Source: a bacterium (lineage in GTDB: Bacteria > Babelota > Babeliae > Babelales > Chromulinivoraceae). From it: a stretch of DNA of 37,897 bases. The stretch is taken from contig CANCGK010000002.1 of the NCBI GenBank assembly GCA_947377595.1, positions 1 to 37,897 on the forward strand, given 5' to 3'. The notes beneath the pieces are model-generated. The model worked only from the letters and a program-made list of their open reading frames with translations. It was not told the origin of the DNA and made no database searches. The translations under genes and the position numbers were made by a program. Of the stretch, positions 28,156-37,581 are shown piece after piece. Every line of letters begins with the position of its first letter. Positions within the stretch are counted from its first letter, which is position 1.

Positions 28156-29235
28156 ATGTTACATAACGTAATATCAGAACTTGTTGATGAAAAAGGTTTA
28201 AAAAAATCTGATCTCAATGAGATTATCAAAGAAGGCATCTTAGCTGCATATTTAAAAAAATATCCAGAAGCTATTTTGCGTATAGAATTTGACAGATCTG
28301 GAGCTGTTACAGTTGAATCAGAAAAAAAAGTTGTCAATGAGTCCGATAACGAATTAACTCAAATCAGTATTCGTAAAGCTCGCTTTATAAAAAAAGGCGT
28401 GCAGTTAGATGAAACCATGTGGATTCCATTTGATGGAACTATTGGTCGAGTTGAAATTTTAAAAGCAAAACAAGTGATAGCCTCAAGAATTCGTGACGTT
28501 GAAGCTCTTAATGTTTATAACGAATTTATTGATAAAAAAGGCTCTATTGTGCATGGCACAGTTCATAAATGTGAAAATAGTGGCACGACAGTTATGCTAC
28601 GTGACACTCTTGCTTTTTTACCAAGATCTTTATCTATTCCAGAAGAAAGACATGTTGCTGGACGTCCAATTAAAGCCTTGTTGAAAGATGTTTATGCTGA
28701 ATATAGAGCTGGCGGACAACTTATTTTAGACCGTTCTTCAGGTGATTTTTTAATTAAATTACTTGAATTAGAAATTCCAGAAATTTATGACAAGCTTATT
28801 GAAATCAAAGGCGTTGCTCGTCAAGCTGGTTATAAATCAAAAATTATTGTAGCTTCAAATGATGCTAATATTGATCCGGTTGGAACATGTGTTGGTGTCG
28901 GCGGCGGTCGCATTAAGCCAATTTTAAAAGAATTGTGTACAGAAAAAATAGATGTTATTTCTTGGGTTAATTCAAAAGAAGAGCTTGTTAAAAATGCCCT
29001 TCGCCCAGCAGAAGTGAATAAAGTTGAAATTATTGACGGTCAAGCAAATGTTTGGTTGAGTGAAGATCAAAGAGCTTTTGCTATTGGTAAGATGGGGCAA
29101 AATATAGGTCTTGCAGCGCAATTGCTTGATGTTAACATTAATTTAATTTCATCTGGAAATTCAGAAAAATCAAGTGCTTTTGAGCACTCTGAGCAAGACG
29201 TTAATTATGACGTCGAAAATAATGACAATAACTAA
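28156..29235 (+). CDS. nusA: Transcription termination/antitermination protein NusA
   Basis: GILAAYLKKYPEA...S1-like GTVHKCENSGTTVML..., KH region NIDPVGTCVGVGGGRIKPILKEL, AIGKMGQNIGLAAQL; directly upstream of infB. Confidence 0.93.
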   Translation: MLHNVISELVDEKGLKKSDLNEIIKEGILAAYLKKYPEAILRIEFDRSGAVTVESEKKVVNESDNELTQISIRKARFIKKGVQLDETMWIPFDGTIGRVEILKAKQVIASRIRDVEALNVYNEFIDKKGSIVHGTVHKCENSGTTVMLRDTLAFLPRSLSIPEERHVAGRPIKALLKDVYAEYRAGGQLILDRSSGDFLIKLLELEIPEIYDKLIEIKGVARQAGYKSKIIVASNDANIDPVGTCVGVGGGRIKPILKELCTEKIDVISWVNSKEELVKNALRPAEVNKVEIIDGQANVWLSEDQRAFAIGKMGQNIGLAAQLLDVNINLISSGNSEKSSAFEHSEQDVNYDVENNDNN

Positions 29236-29253
29236 GTACAAGTAGGGTTGTGA

Positions 29254-31137
29254 ATGCATATATACGAGTTTGCTAAAAAGTTTGATGTCGCTATAAAAGA
29301 CATCGTTGAACTCCTTAAAGAGCGTGGCGTTCGTCGAGCTGATGCAGAGTTCTCGCTATCAGAATCACATATTTCTTTTTTAAAGAAGCGCTTGCATTTA
29401 GGTGTTGTTAAAGAAGTTGTTGCGACAACGCGCGTTGATGTAGATATTGTTGATAAAGAAACATCTCTTGGTGATTTGGCTACTCAATTAGGTAGACCGG
29501 CAAGCGAAATTATAGTTTTTTTATTAAAACGTGGCATTGTTGCAAATATTAACAAGTTATTATCAAAAGATATGGTTTCTCTTGTTGCTCAAGAATACGG
29601 TGCAACAATTGTTGAGACTGCTAAAGACACAACAAATAAAAGTGGTGTTGTTAAGCAATCTTTAGAACGTGAACAAGTTGAACAAGAAAAGCGCGATCCA
29701 GTCGTTGTTATTGTTGGGCACGTTGATCATGGAAAAACTACATTGCTCGACTATATTCGTAAAGCAAAGGTTGCTTTAGGTGAAGCTGGAGGCATTACGC
29801 AGCATCTTGGAGCTTATAGCGTTGCGACAAAAAATGGCAACGTTGTGTTCCTTGATACTCCGGGTCACGAAGCTTTTTCGGTCATGCGTGAACGTGGTGT
29901 GAGTGTTGCTGATGTGGTTGTTCTTGTTGTTGCGGCTGATGATGGTGTAAAGCCTCAAACAATTGAAAGTATTAAAGCTGCTCAGTCATTGCAAGCTTCA
30001 ATCGTTGTTGCGATTAATAAAATTGATAAAGTTGATCAATCTCGCATTGATGTTGTAAAAAGAGATTTGTCTCAGTACGGATTGTTATCTGACGAATGGG
30101 GCGGACAAACTCCTTATGCGTTGATTTCTGCTAAAACAGGTGCTGGAGTTGATGATTTATTGGATTTATTAGCTTTACAAGCTGATATGCTTGATTTAGT
30201 TACTAATTCAAAAGTTGCCGCACGAGGTTACATTTTAGAATCACAAGTTAAAAAAGGCCGCGGTGCTGTTGCCTCATTGCTCTTGCATTGTGGTACATTA
30301 AGTGTGGGCGATTATTTCATTTGTGGAAATGTTGACGGAAAGATTAATTCTATCGTTGATGGTGCTGGCAATGTATTAAAATCTGTCGGACCTTCTCATC
30401 CGGTTTTGGTTTCTGGTTTTTCAGATTTACCAAAAGCTGGTGATTTGTTACATATTGCGACTCAAAAAGATATTAAAGTTCATCAGCAAGAAGTGTTAAG
30501 AGCTGCTGAAAATAAACAAATGTATGATGCATCTCAGCAGGCTTTAAATGTTATTGTTAAAGTTGGATCATTTTCATCTAAAGATGCAGTTATTTCATCT
30601 TTGCAAGCTATCCCGAGCTATAGATCATTGCCTATTCGTGTTATATCATCTGGTGTTGGCGATATTACCGTTAGTGACATTGAATTTGCAGAACAAGCTA
30701 AAGCGACGATTTATGGCCTTGATGTTAAATTAGAGCGTAATGCAGCTATTTTAAAAAGCGAAGTGCCAGTTAAGATTTATAATATTATTTATAAATTGAT
30801 TGATGATGCTCGCCAAGCTGTCCTTAAAACAAGACAACCTGAGTACATTGAAACTCAAGTCGGTAAAGCAACAGTAAAAGCAGTATTTAGAGTTAATTCA
30901 TCTATTATTGCTGGTGCTGGCGTTACTGATGGCGCTATGAAAAAAGGTTTGTTGGTTGCGATTTATAGAAATAGTAAAAAAATTGGCGAAGGCGTTGTTA
31001 AAAGTCTTCAAAAAGAAAAACGTGCTGTTGATATTGCGCCACAAGGATTTGATTGTGCGTTTCGTGTAGAATCGTTTGAATCTTGGAAAGTTGGCGATGA
31101 AGTTGTTTGCTTTAGTCGCGAAGAAAAGCCTTTTTAA
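29254..31137 (+). CDS. infB: Translation initiation factor IF-2
   Basis: VVIVGHVDHGKTTLLDYIRKAKVA...GGITQHLGAYSV...FLDTPGHEAFSVMRERG...NKIDK: IF-2 G motifs. Confidence 0.97.
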   Translation: MHIYEFAKKFDVAIKDIVELLKERGVRRADAEFSLSESHISFLKKRLHLGVVKEVVATTRVDVDIVDKETSLGDLATQLGRPASEIIVFLLKRGIVANINKLLSKDMVSLVAQEYGATIVETAKDTTNKSGVVKQSLEREQVEQEKRDPVVVIVGHVDHGKTTLLDYIRKAKVALGEAGGITQHLGAYSVATKNGNVVFLDTPGHEAFSVMRERGVSVADVVVLVVAADDGVKPQTIESIKAAQSLQASIVVAINKIDKVDQSRIDVVKRDLSQYGLLSDEWGGQTPYALISAKTGAGVDDLLDLLALQADMLDLVTNSKVAARGYILESQVKKGRGAVASLLLHCGTLSVGDYFICGNVDGKINSIVDGAGNVLKSVGPSHPVLVSGFSDLPKAGDLLHIATQKDIKVHQQEVLRAAENKQMYDASQQALNVIVKVGSFSSKDAVISSLQAIPSYRSLPIRVISSGVGDITVSDIEFAEQAKATIYGLDVKLERNAAILKSEVPVKIYNIIYKLIDDARQAVLKTRQPEYIETQVGKATVKAVFRVNSSIIAGAGVTDGAMKKGLLVAIYRNSKKIGEGVVKSLQKEKRAVDIAPQGFDCAFRVESFESWKVGDEVVCFSREEKPF

Positions 31138-31189
31138 GTGACGTTGCGCAAAGTTGCAATTTGTTGCATACATTAATATATGCTCATTA

Positions 31190-31214
31190 AAAGCCCCTTC
31201 TAGTAAGGGGCTTT
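31190..31214 (+). terminator. Terminator after infB
   Basis: aaagcccctt (31190-31199)/aaggggcttt (31205-31214). Confidence 0.8.
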
Positions 31215-31348
31215 GTTGTTGTTGCTTTTTTTGTTGTCAAAAGAATTTTGTACATTTGTATGATAATTATTTAATTTTAATTTCAGATCTCTGGCTATAA
31301 AATATTTGAAAAGATATTAAAGGTAGTATGGTTTGAGAACTGCTTATT

Positions 31349-31398
31349 AACAAGATGGGACTTATGGCTTTTAAGCTGCAAGTCCCATCTTGTTTTAT
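31349..31398. terminator. Terminator-like hairpin between infB and nfo
   Basis: 15-bp perfect inverted repeat aacaagatgggactt/aagtcccatcttgtt (31349-31363/31380-31394), T-run on + side. Confidence 0.75.
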
Positions 31399-31435
31399 AT
31401 GACTTTTGTATGTGTGCGAAAATTTTTAATATGAG

Positions 31436-32302
31436 TTATGCAAGTAAAGAGAGCAGTGTTTGTAGGTTTCTTTGGTGATCTTTTATTTCATTTTCTGTAA
31501 CAGGCGTTTCTAAAATTTTTGGTATATCAATAAATCGTGGATCGTTCATAATGAAGGTAAATCCTTGCAGTCCAATAGTGCCTTTACCAATATCTTCGTG
31601 GCGATCAACATGAGAGCCTCGTTCTTTTTTAGAATCATTGATATGAAACATTTTAAGATAATGTAATCCAATAATCTGATCAAAATGTTGAAATGTTTCT
31701 TCATAAGAATTTTTTGTTGATATATCATATCCTGCAACAAATGCATGACATGTATCAAAACATACTCCAATTCTTTTTTTATTTTCAACTTGATCAATCA
31801 TAGAAGCAATTTCTTCAAATATACTGCCGATACTTTTGCCTTGTCCGGCCATTGTTTCTATTAAGACTGTCGTTGAGCAATCAGATGTTGCTTGTAACGC
31901 TTGGTTAATATATTGACCAGTTCGTTTGATAGTTTCTTTTTTATTTGATAGTTCTGCTGTGCCAGGATGCAAAACAAGATAAGGAATCCCTAATTTTTGA
32001 CAGCGCTTTATTTCGTCAATAAGTGCGATATATGATTTTTCTTGCACTTCTGGAGTTATAGATCCTAGGTTAATTAAATATGATGCGTGAGCAACGATTA
32101 AAGATATATTCGAATTCTTTTTTTGCTCTGTAAGCGCCTGAATATCATCATCAATTATGGCTTTTGCTTTCCATTGACGATTACTTTTTGTAAAAATTTG
32201 TATTGCTGTGCAACCAATTTCTATGCCTTCATCAATTGCTTTAAAAAAACCTCCCGATATAGAAACGTGACAGCCAATAAGAATATTGTCTTTTTTTATC
32301 AT
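31436..32302 (-). CDS. nfo: Endonuclease IV (AP endonuclease)
   Basis: IGCHVSISGGFFKAIDEGIEIGCTAIQIFTKSNRQW...IGVCFDTCHAFVAGYD...FHINDSKKERGSHVDRHEDIGKGTIG; start MIKKDNILIG at 32302 preferred. Confidence 0.95.
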   Translation of the reverse strand: MIKKDNILIGCHVSISGGFFKAIDEGIEIGCTAIQIFTKSNRQWKAKAIIDDDIQALTEQKKNSNISLIVAHASYLINLGSITPEVQEKSYIALIDEIKRCQKLGIPYLVLHPGTAELSNKKETIKRTGQYINQALQATSDCSTTVLIETMAGQGKSIGSIFEEIASMIDQVENKKRIGVCFDTCHAFVAGYDISTKNSYEETFQHFDQIIGLHYLKMFHINDSKKERGSHVDRHEDIGKGTIGLQGFTFIMNDPRFIDIPKILETPVTENEIKDHQRNLQTLLSLLA

Positions 32303-32451
32303 AAAAAACCTAATTTTAAGATGAATATAAAGTAAGCATCGATCATCATAGCCCGTTTCATAAATTTGACAAATTTCCATATATTATAGAAACTTAAAAT
32401 ACAAGACTTTTCTTATAATTGACAAAAATTCCCTTTATATTCAGGATTTTC

Positions 32452-34542
32452 ATGAAATTTTTTCATACAAAAAAGCTGCTATCGGCTTTATTGCTATCTG
32501 CGTCATTATGTTTATTTGCTCAGCAAGCTGAGCAATCAGTGTACATTGCATCTCAAGATCAAGTGAGTGCTGATAAAAATAAAAAAAATATGACTGCAAA
32601 AAAGAATCAAAGCAAGCCTTACAAGCAAAATAAAAATAAAAAAAATGCTGACACTGACAAACAGTTTAAAAATAAAGCTGCGTCATCTGACCAAGAATCT
32701 GTAAAATCAACAAAGCAAGACATTAAAACTATTACAGTTCAGGCTGCAGAAAAAAATCCTATGAAGTCTATTGCTCCAGCGCAAGGGTCTAATCAAGCTA
32801 TTAAAGCAACTGGAAAGATAGTTAAAGAGGTCTACGCTAATCGCAATATGATTTTTTTGAATAATGCAAATCCATATGATCGTGCATTTAGGTATCGTAC
32901 TACAGCTGATGGAATTTTGGTTACAACCTACGGGGATAATAAAAAAAATCCAATGCTTGATGCTAAAATAGCTGTGCGATTTCGTTATGATGGTGGTACT
33001 GATGCATTAGTTCGTACATCTCCAACTCCAGTGACACTTGCAGGAGCTCCTCTTGTAATTCCTGGCTCAAGTATTCAAAAATCAACATTGTGGTTACGTG
33101 AATTATTTATGAAAATTTCTCTTGATCAAAATCAAGATGAATCATTGTATTACTTAAAATTTGGTAGTTTTCCTTATGAACTTGGTCGTGGTATTGCGTT
33201 GGGTTCTGCTTACAATTCTGGTGGATTTTTGGGACTTGATCCGCGATTCTCAATTGATCAATTTGCTCCAGGTGGGTTGTTGCATGCGGATATTGTAAAA
33301 GGTACATTATCAGGAGATTTATATTATGCAATGCTATCAAATCCAAATTCATCATTTAAAGAAAATACAGAAGTGATTCGGTTGAATGAATTAACTGAAT
33401 ATTCTTCAAATGGTTATCGTGGGTTGAATCGTCAGGTTTGGGTAACCTCAGGAGCATTGCATTGGAAAGCTATTAATCTTAAAGATTTAAAATTAAATGT
33501 TGATCCTTATGCTTATATGTTTGTATCACCAGATCAAAATTTAGAATTTCCTGCAGATTCCGATAGTCAGTTGTATGCTATTGGTACAGCATTAGAAATG
33601 AAAAATGGCAGATTTGAATGGGGTTTTGACACAGCGTTTCAAGGTGGACAAACTCGTGTGAAAGCATGGGATAGAAATTATACCAAATTAGTCAATAATG
33701 ATGGGACAGTTTCTGTTCAGTATACAAAAATTTATACTGACCCTGCATTTACTACATTTGCTATTGCAACTAATGATAATAAAGCAGCAATTGCAGCAGC
33801 TCCAAAAGGATTTGATCAAAATGGATTGGAAATTGGAACAAGCGGCTTGTATAATGGGCCAGATCGATTCCGTCCTGCTCAAAAATTCTTCTATCATGGT
33901 TATTTCTTTGTGACTGATGCTTCATATGAATTAATTGCAAAACAATTAAAAATTTGTGCAGATACAGGTTTTGTTTCTGGTCATTTAGATAATTTTAATG
34001 ATATTAATTCATTTACCCAAGCTCAAATGGAGCATCAAAATTTTAACGGCTTTATTCCTTTACAATCTGTTTATTCAGGTAAAAGAATTCAGCATCTTGT
34101 CATGCTTAATACAGGCGTTCCTCGATTTACTGTACAAGATCCAACCGTTCCATTAAGCCAACAACATGTTGCATCAAGAATTACAGGAGTTGCAACTTTA
34201 ACTGACAAATTTACAAATCTTGCGTACACTGGTCTTGGTTTAGAATGTACACCTGCTAAATTTGCTGATCAAAAGGCAACGATCAAGCCTGTAGCCTTAT
34301 ATTATTGGATGGCTCAAGCTCCAACATTAGCAGATGGAACTATAGCATCACATGCTTTAGGTACTGCCTTAAGTCTTGAGTTTATGGCGACGATTAAAGA
34401 ATGTTTGGATATGGGTGGTTATGCTGGTTGGATGATACCAGGCAAACAGTATCAACAATTTGCGGGCACTCAATTAAAAGATGGTAAGCTTGGCAGTGAC
34501 GTTGCGTATGTTTTAAACTTTACAATGACATATAAATTTTAA
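32452..34542 (+). CDS. Outer-membrane/beta-barrel-like protein with Lys/Asn-rich N-terminal linker
   Basis: Signal peptide MKFFHTKKLLSALLLSASLCLFAQQ; low-complexity KNKKN linker; long amphipathic body ending ...YVLNFTMTYKF (C-terminal Phe typical of OMPs). Confidence 0.72.
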   Translation: MKFFHTKKLLSALLLSASLCLFAQQAEQSVYIASQDQVSADKNKKNMTAKKNQSKPYKQNKNKKNADTDKQFKNKAASSDQESVKSTKQDIKTITVQAAEKNPMKSIAPAQGSNQAIKATGKIVKEVYANRNMIFLNNANPYDRAFRYRTTADGILVTTYGDNKKNPMLDAKIAVRFRYDGGTDALVRTSPTPVTLAGAPLVIPGSSIQKSTLWLRELFMKISLDQNQDESLYYLKFGSFPYELGRGIALGSAYNSGGFLGLDPRFSIDQFAPGGLLHADIVKGTLSGDLYYAMLSNPNSSFKENTEVIRLNELTEYSSNGYRGLNRQVWVTSGALHWKAINLKDLKLNVDPYAYMFVSPDQNLEFPADSDSQLYAIGTALEMKNGRFEWGFDTAFQGGQTRVKAWDRNYTKLVNNDGTVSVQYTKIYTDPAFTTFAIATNDNKAAIAAAPKGFDQNGLEIGTSGLYNGPDRFRPAQKFFYHGYFFVTDASYELIAKQLKICADTGFVSGHLDNFNDINSFTQAQMEHQNFNGFIPLQSVYSGKRIQHLVMLNTGVPRFTVQDPTVPLSQQHVASRITGVATLTDKFTNLAYTGLGLECTPAKFADQKATIKPVALYYWMAQAPTLADGTIASHALGTALSLEFMATIKECLDMGGYAGWMIPGKQYQQFAGTQLKDGKLGSDVAYVLNFTMTYKF

Positions 34543-34559
34543 ATAAAAAGTGAGTTTTT

Positions 34560-36335
34560 ATGATGAACATGAAGCGAACTACTTATTGTGGATTGATAAC
34601 ACAAGAATACTTGCATCAAGAAATATCATTAACCGGTTGGGTTAATAAACGCAGAGATCATGGCGGATTAATATTTGTTGATTTGCGTGACCGACAAGGT
34701 ATTATGCAAATTGTTTTTAATCCAGATTTTAATGTTGACGCACATTTACAGGCGCAAGTTTTACGTAATGAATATGTCATTTGTGTGCAAGGAAAAGTTG
34801 TTGCGCGCGATGAAAATCTTATTAATCCAAATCTTGCAACAGGTAAATTTGAATTACAAGTAACGCATTTAACAATTTTAAATAAAGCAAAAACATTGCC
34901 ATTCTCTCTTGAAGAGGGTGAATCTGTTGATGAAGAAACTCGTTTGAAGTATCGTTATTTAGATCTTCGTCGTCCAGAAATGTTTAAAAAGTTTCAATTG
35001 CGTCATGATATTATTTTTGCTATGCGCGAATATTTTCATGCACAAGGGTTTATTGATGTTGAAACTCCAATTTTAACAAAAAATACTATGGAAGGGGCAC
35101 GCGAATTTGTCGTTCCTTCACGTATTCATGAACAAAGTTTTTATTCATTACCTCAGTCTCCACAAATGTATAAACAACTTTTGATGGCTGCAGGTTTTGA
35201 TAAATATATGCAAATTGCTCGTTGTTTTAGAGATGAAGATTTGCGTGCAGATCGTCAACCTGAATTTACACAACTTGATCTTGAAATGTCGTTTATTAAC
35301 GAAGAAGATATTATTGCGGTTATTGATGGCTTTTTTGAATTTTTATTAAAAAAAGTTATGAATATTCAGGTACAAATTCCTTTTAAAAGAATTACGTATG
35401 ATTATGCATTCTCTAACTTTGGATCTGACAAACCAGATTTGCGTTTTGATTTAAAAATTCAAGATTTTTCTTCTTTGTTTGCAAACACAGAATTGAAATT
35501 TTTAAAATCAGTTTTATCTCAGGGTGGTAAAGTTGGTGGATTACATGTTTCTGGTAAAGCATATTCTCGTTCAGAACTTTTAAAATGGGTTGATGAAGCG
35601 GTAAAATTTGGCGCTAAAGGCTTGTTGTGGATTCGTTTTAACGAAGAATGTAAACATGAATCTCCAGTTGCAAACTTTTTGCCAGAAAATTTCTTTGATC
35701 TTGTAAAAGCATCTTTATGCCCAAATCTTAAAGCTGGTGATACAATTTTCTTAATTGCCGGTGAGTACGAAGAAGCATGGACATTGCTAGGTCGTTTGCG
35801 TTTAGAAGTAGCGCAAGATTTAAATATTATTCCACATGATGAATTAAACTTCTCTTGGGTGACAGATTTTCCAATGTTTGAATATAACAAAGATGATAAA
35901 CGTTGGTATTCAAAGCATCATCCGTTTACATCACCACAGGCTGGCTGGGAAAATTTAGAACAAAAAGATATTAAAGCTCGTGCATATGATTTAGTTTTAA
36001 ATGGCATTGAACTTGGCGGCGGATCGATTCGTATTCATGATTCAATCATTCAAAAGAAAATTTTTAATATGATTGGTATGTCTGATCAAGCAGCACAAAG
36101 TTATTTTGATTTCTTGTTAGAAGCTCAAGAAATGGGATATCCACCAGAAGGCGGCATAGCTTTTGGGGTTGATCGTCTTGCGATGTTATTGACTGGATCA
36201 AAATCTATACGTGATGTTATTGCATTTCCAAAAACTCAACGTGCATCTGATCCAATGATGAAATCACCATCACAAGTTGAAGAGCAAAAACTTGAGCTTT
36301 ATGGTTTAAAATTTCTTCCAAAAAAAACTAAATAA
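34560..36335 (+). CDS. aspS: Aspartyl-tRNA synthetase (bacterial type)
   Basis: LTGWVNKRRDHGGLIFVDLRDRQGIMQIVF...PQSPQMYKQLLMAAGFDKYMQIARCFRDEDLRADRQPEFTQLDLEMSF...GVDRLAMLLTGSKSIRDVIAFPKTQ. Confidence 0.97.
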   Translation: MMNMKRTTYCGLITQEYLHQEISLTGWVNKRRDHGGLIFVDLRDRQGIMQIVFNPDFNVDAHLQAQVLRNEYVICVQGKVVARDENLINPNLATGKFELQVTHLTILNKAKTLPFSLEEGESVDEETRLKYRYLDLRRPEMFKKFQLRHDIIFAMREYFHAQGFIDVETPILTKNTMEGAREFVVPSRIHEQSFYSLPQSPQMYKQLLMAAGFDKYMQIARCFRDEDLRADRQPEFTQLDLEMSFINEEDIIAVIDGFFEFLLKKVMNIQVQIPFKRITYDYAFSNFGSDKPDLRFDLKIQDFSSLFANTELKFLKSVLSQGGKVGGLHVSGKAYSRSELLKWVDEAVKFGAKGLLWIRFNEECKHESPVANFLPENFFDLVKASLCPNLKAGDTIFLIAGEYEEAWTLLGRLRLEVAQDLNIIPHDELNFSWVTDFPMFEYNKDDKRWYSKHHPFTSPQAGWENLEQKDIKARAYDLVLNGIELGGGSIRIHDSIIQKKIFNMIGMSDQAAQSYFDFLLEAQEMGYPPEGGIAFGVDRLAMLLTGSKSIRDVIAFPKTQRASDPMMKSPSQVEEQKLELYGLKFLPKKTK

Positions 36336-36358
36336 ATATAAGCGATAGTCTATAAAAT

Positions 36359-36392
36359 AAAAAGCGACTTTGCTAGCCAGAGTCGCTTTTTT
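36359..36392 (+). terminator. Terminator after aspS
   Basis: aaaaagcgact (36359-36369)/agtcgcttttt (36381-36391), T-run. Confidence 0.85.
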
Positions 36393-36462
36393 GTCAGTTA
36401 AAAAAATAATAAACAATAATGATAAAATATATAAACTTTTTACGTTACATGAAAGATGTTGT

Positions 36463-37059
36463 ATGATGAAAAAAATAACATTACAGCTTGCAATAGGGCT
36501 TGTTGTTTTAGGACAAAATTTAAATGCAGAAGTTGAAGCTTTGCAATTACGACAAACAACTTCAAATGTTGTTGCAAAACAACAAAATAATACAATGCTA
36601 TCTGGTGTTAATAATGCTTTACGTCAGCAAACAGCATTTGAATTATCTTTAGCAGGAGCGCTTACTGCTGGAATTGCAACTGCTGAAATATGTCAAAGAA
36701 TTGTAACATATTCTAAGATTGTTAGTACTGAGACTGGCGATATTGTTGGAGAGAATGTTTTTGCTTGTACGGTATTGCCAACCCTTCTTACAGGATTCAA
36801 CGGTAGTAATCATTATTTAAAAAAAGCACAAGATTCTGTACTTTTTTCTTCACCTGTTGTTCAAACTGTAACATACGGGGCAGCTTCTGTCGGGTTATTT
36901 GTTTTAGATGGAATTGCACTAAACTTTCTGACTAATCTTAGTCTCGAGGATAATGATAACAAACCAGCGGATATTTCAGCTTTAATTAAGCTAGGGGCTG
37001 CTGTAACCATTGTTAATGGAGCGCTTGGAGCAGTTGGTTTGTATGGCAATTGTAAATAA
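36463..37059 (+). CDS. Secreted/membrane hypothetical protein
   Basis: ATG at 36463; signal peptide MMKKITLQLAIGLVVLGQNLNAEVE; hydrophobic segments later. Confidence 0.62.
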   Translation: MMKKITLQLAIGLVVLGQNLNAEVEALQLRQTTSNVVAKQQNNTMLSGVNNALRQQTAFELSLAGALTAGIATAEICQRIVTYSKIVSTETGDIVGENVFACTVLPTLLTGFNGSNHYLKKAQDSVLFSSPVVQTVTYGAASVGLFVLDGIALNFLTNLSLEDNDNKPADISALIKLGAAVTIVNGALGAVGLYGNCK

Positions 37060-37065
37060 AATTAT

Positions 37066-37416
37066 TTAGTGTGCGGGTGTATGGGTTTGATGTACAAGCC
37101 CTACATGATAACCGAGTATGATAACTGCTGTGCATGCCATGCAAGTTGATAGGCAAATTGCTGTTTTAAAAAGGTTTTCGCATGTTGAATTTTCTAAAGT
37201 TTGTGAATCATGACTTATTGTTCTTCTTAGTTGAGAAGGTTGTATTTTGCGTTTGATTAAGCATACTTGTGGATTGTAATCAGTATCTCGATTTTTTGTA
37301 TGTGCATGAAAAGTGATAAAGTTATTTTCAGGTTGTTGGTGTTTTAGAACAGGATGGTCGAAAGCTGCTATCGATAGTGAGCATATAAAAAAAATATGTA
37401 AAATAAAGATATGCAT
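37066..37416 (-). CDS. Secreted hypothetical protein
   Basis: MHIFILHIFFICSLSIAAFDHPVLK signal-like start at 37416; a C-terminal TM-like segment ICLSTCMACTAVIILGYHVGL. Confidence 0.5.
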   Translation of the reverse strand: MHIFILHIFFICSLSIAAFDHPVLKHQQPENNFITFHAHTKNRDTDYNPQVCLIKRKIQPSQLRRTISHDSQTLENSTCENLFKTAICLSTCMACTAVIILGYHVGLVHQTHTPAH

Positions 37417-37581
37417 TATGTTGCCAGTATAAATATTATTATAAATTTGTTGAAGTTTCATTGTAGTTTTGTCGATTGTAATTAATTGGTCTATCATGTA
37501 TTCTCATTATGAGTTTAATGGGAGTTATAAAAACTATCAATAATCATAATTTTAATTTATTTACTATGATGCAGGCGTGCT

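Noticed and set aside
36463-37059. Possible homology between this protein (AGIATAEICQ) and 23158 (AAGAATAEILKS)
   Set aside because: Short Ala/Gly-rich hydrophobic similarity only; too weak to claim paralogy without an alignment.
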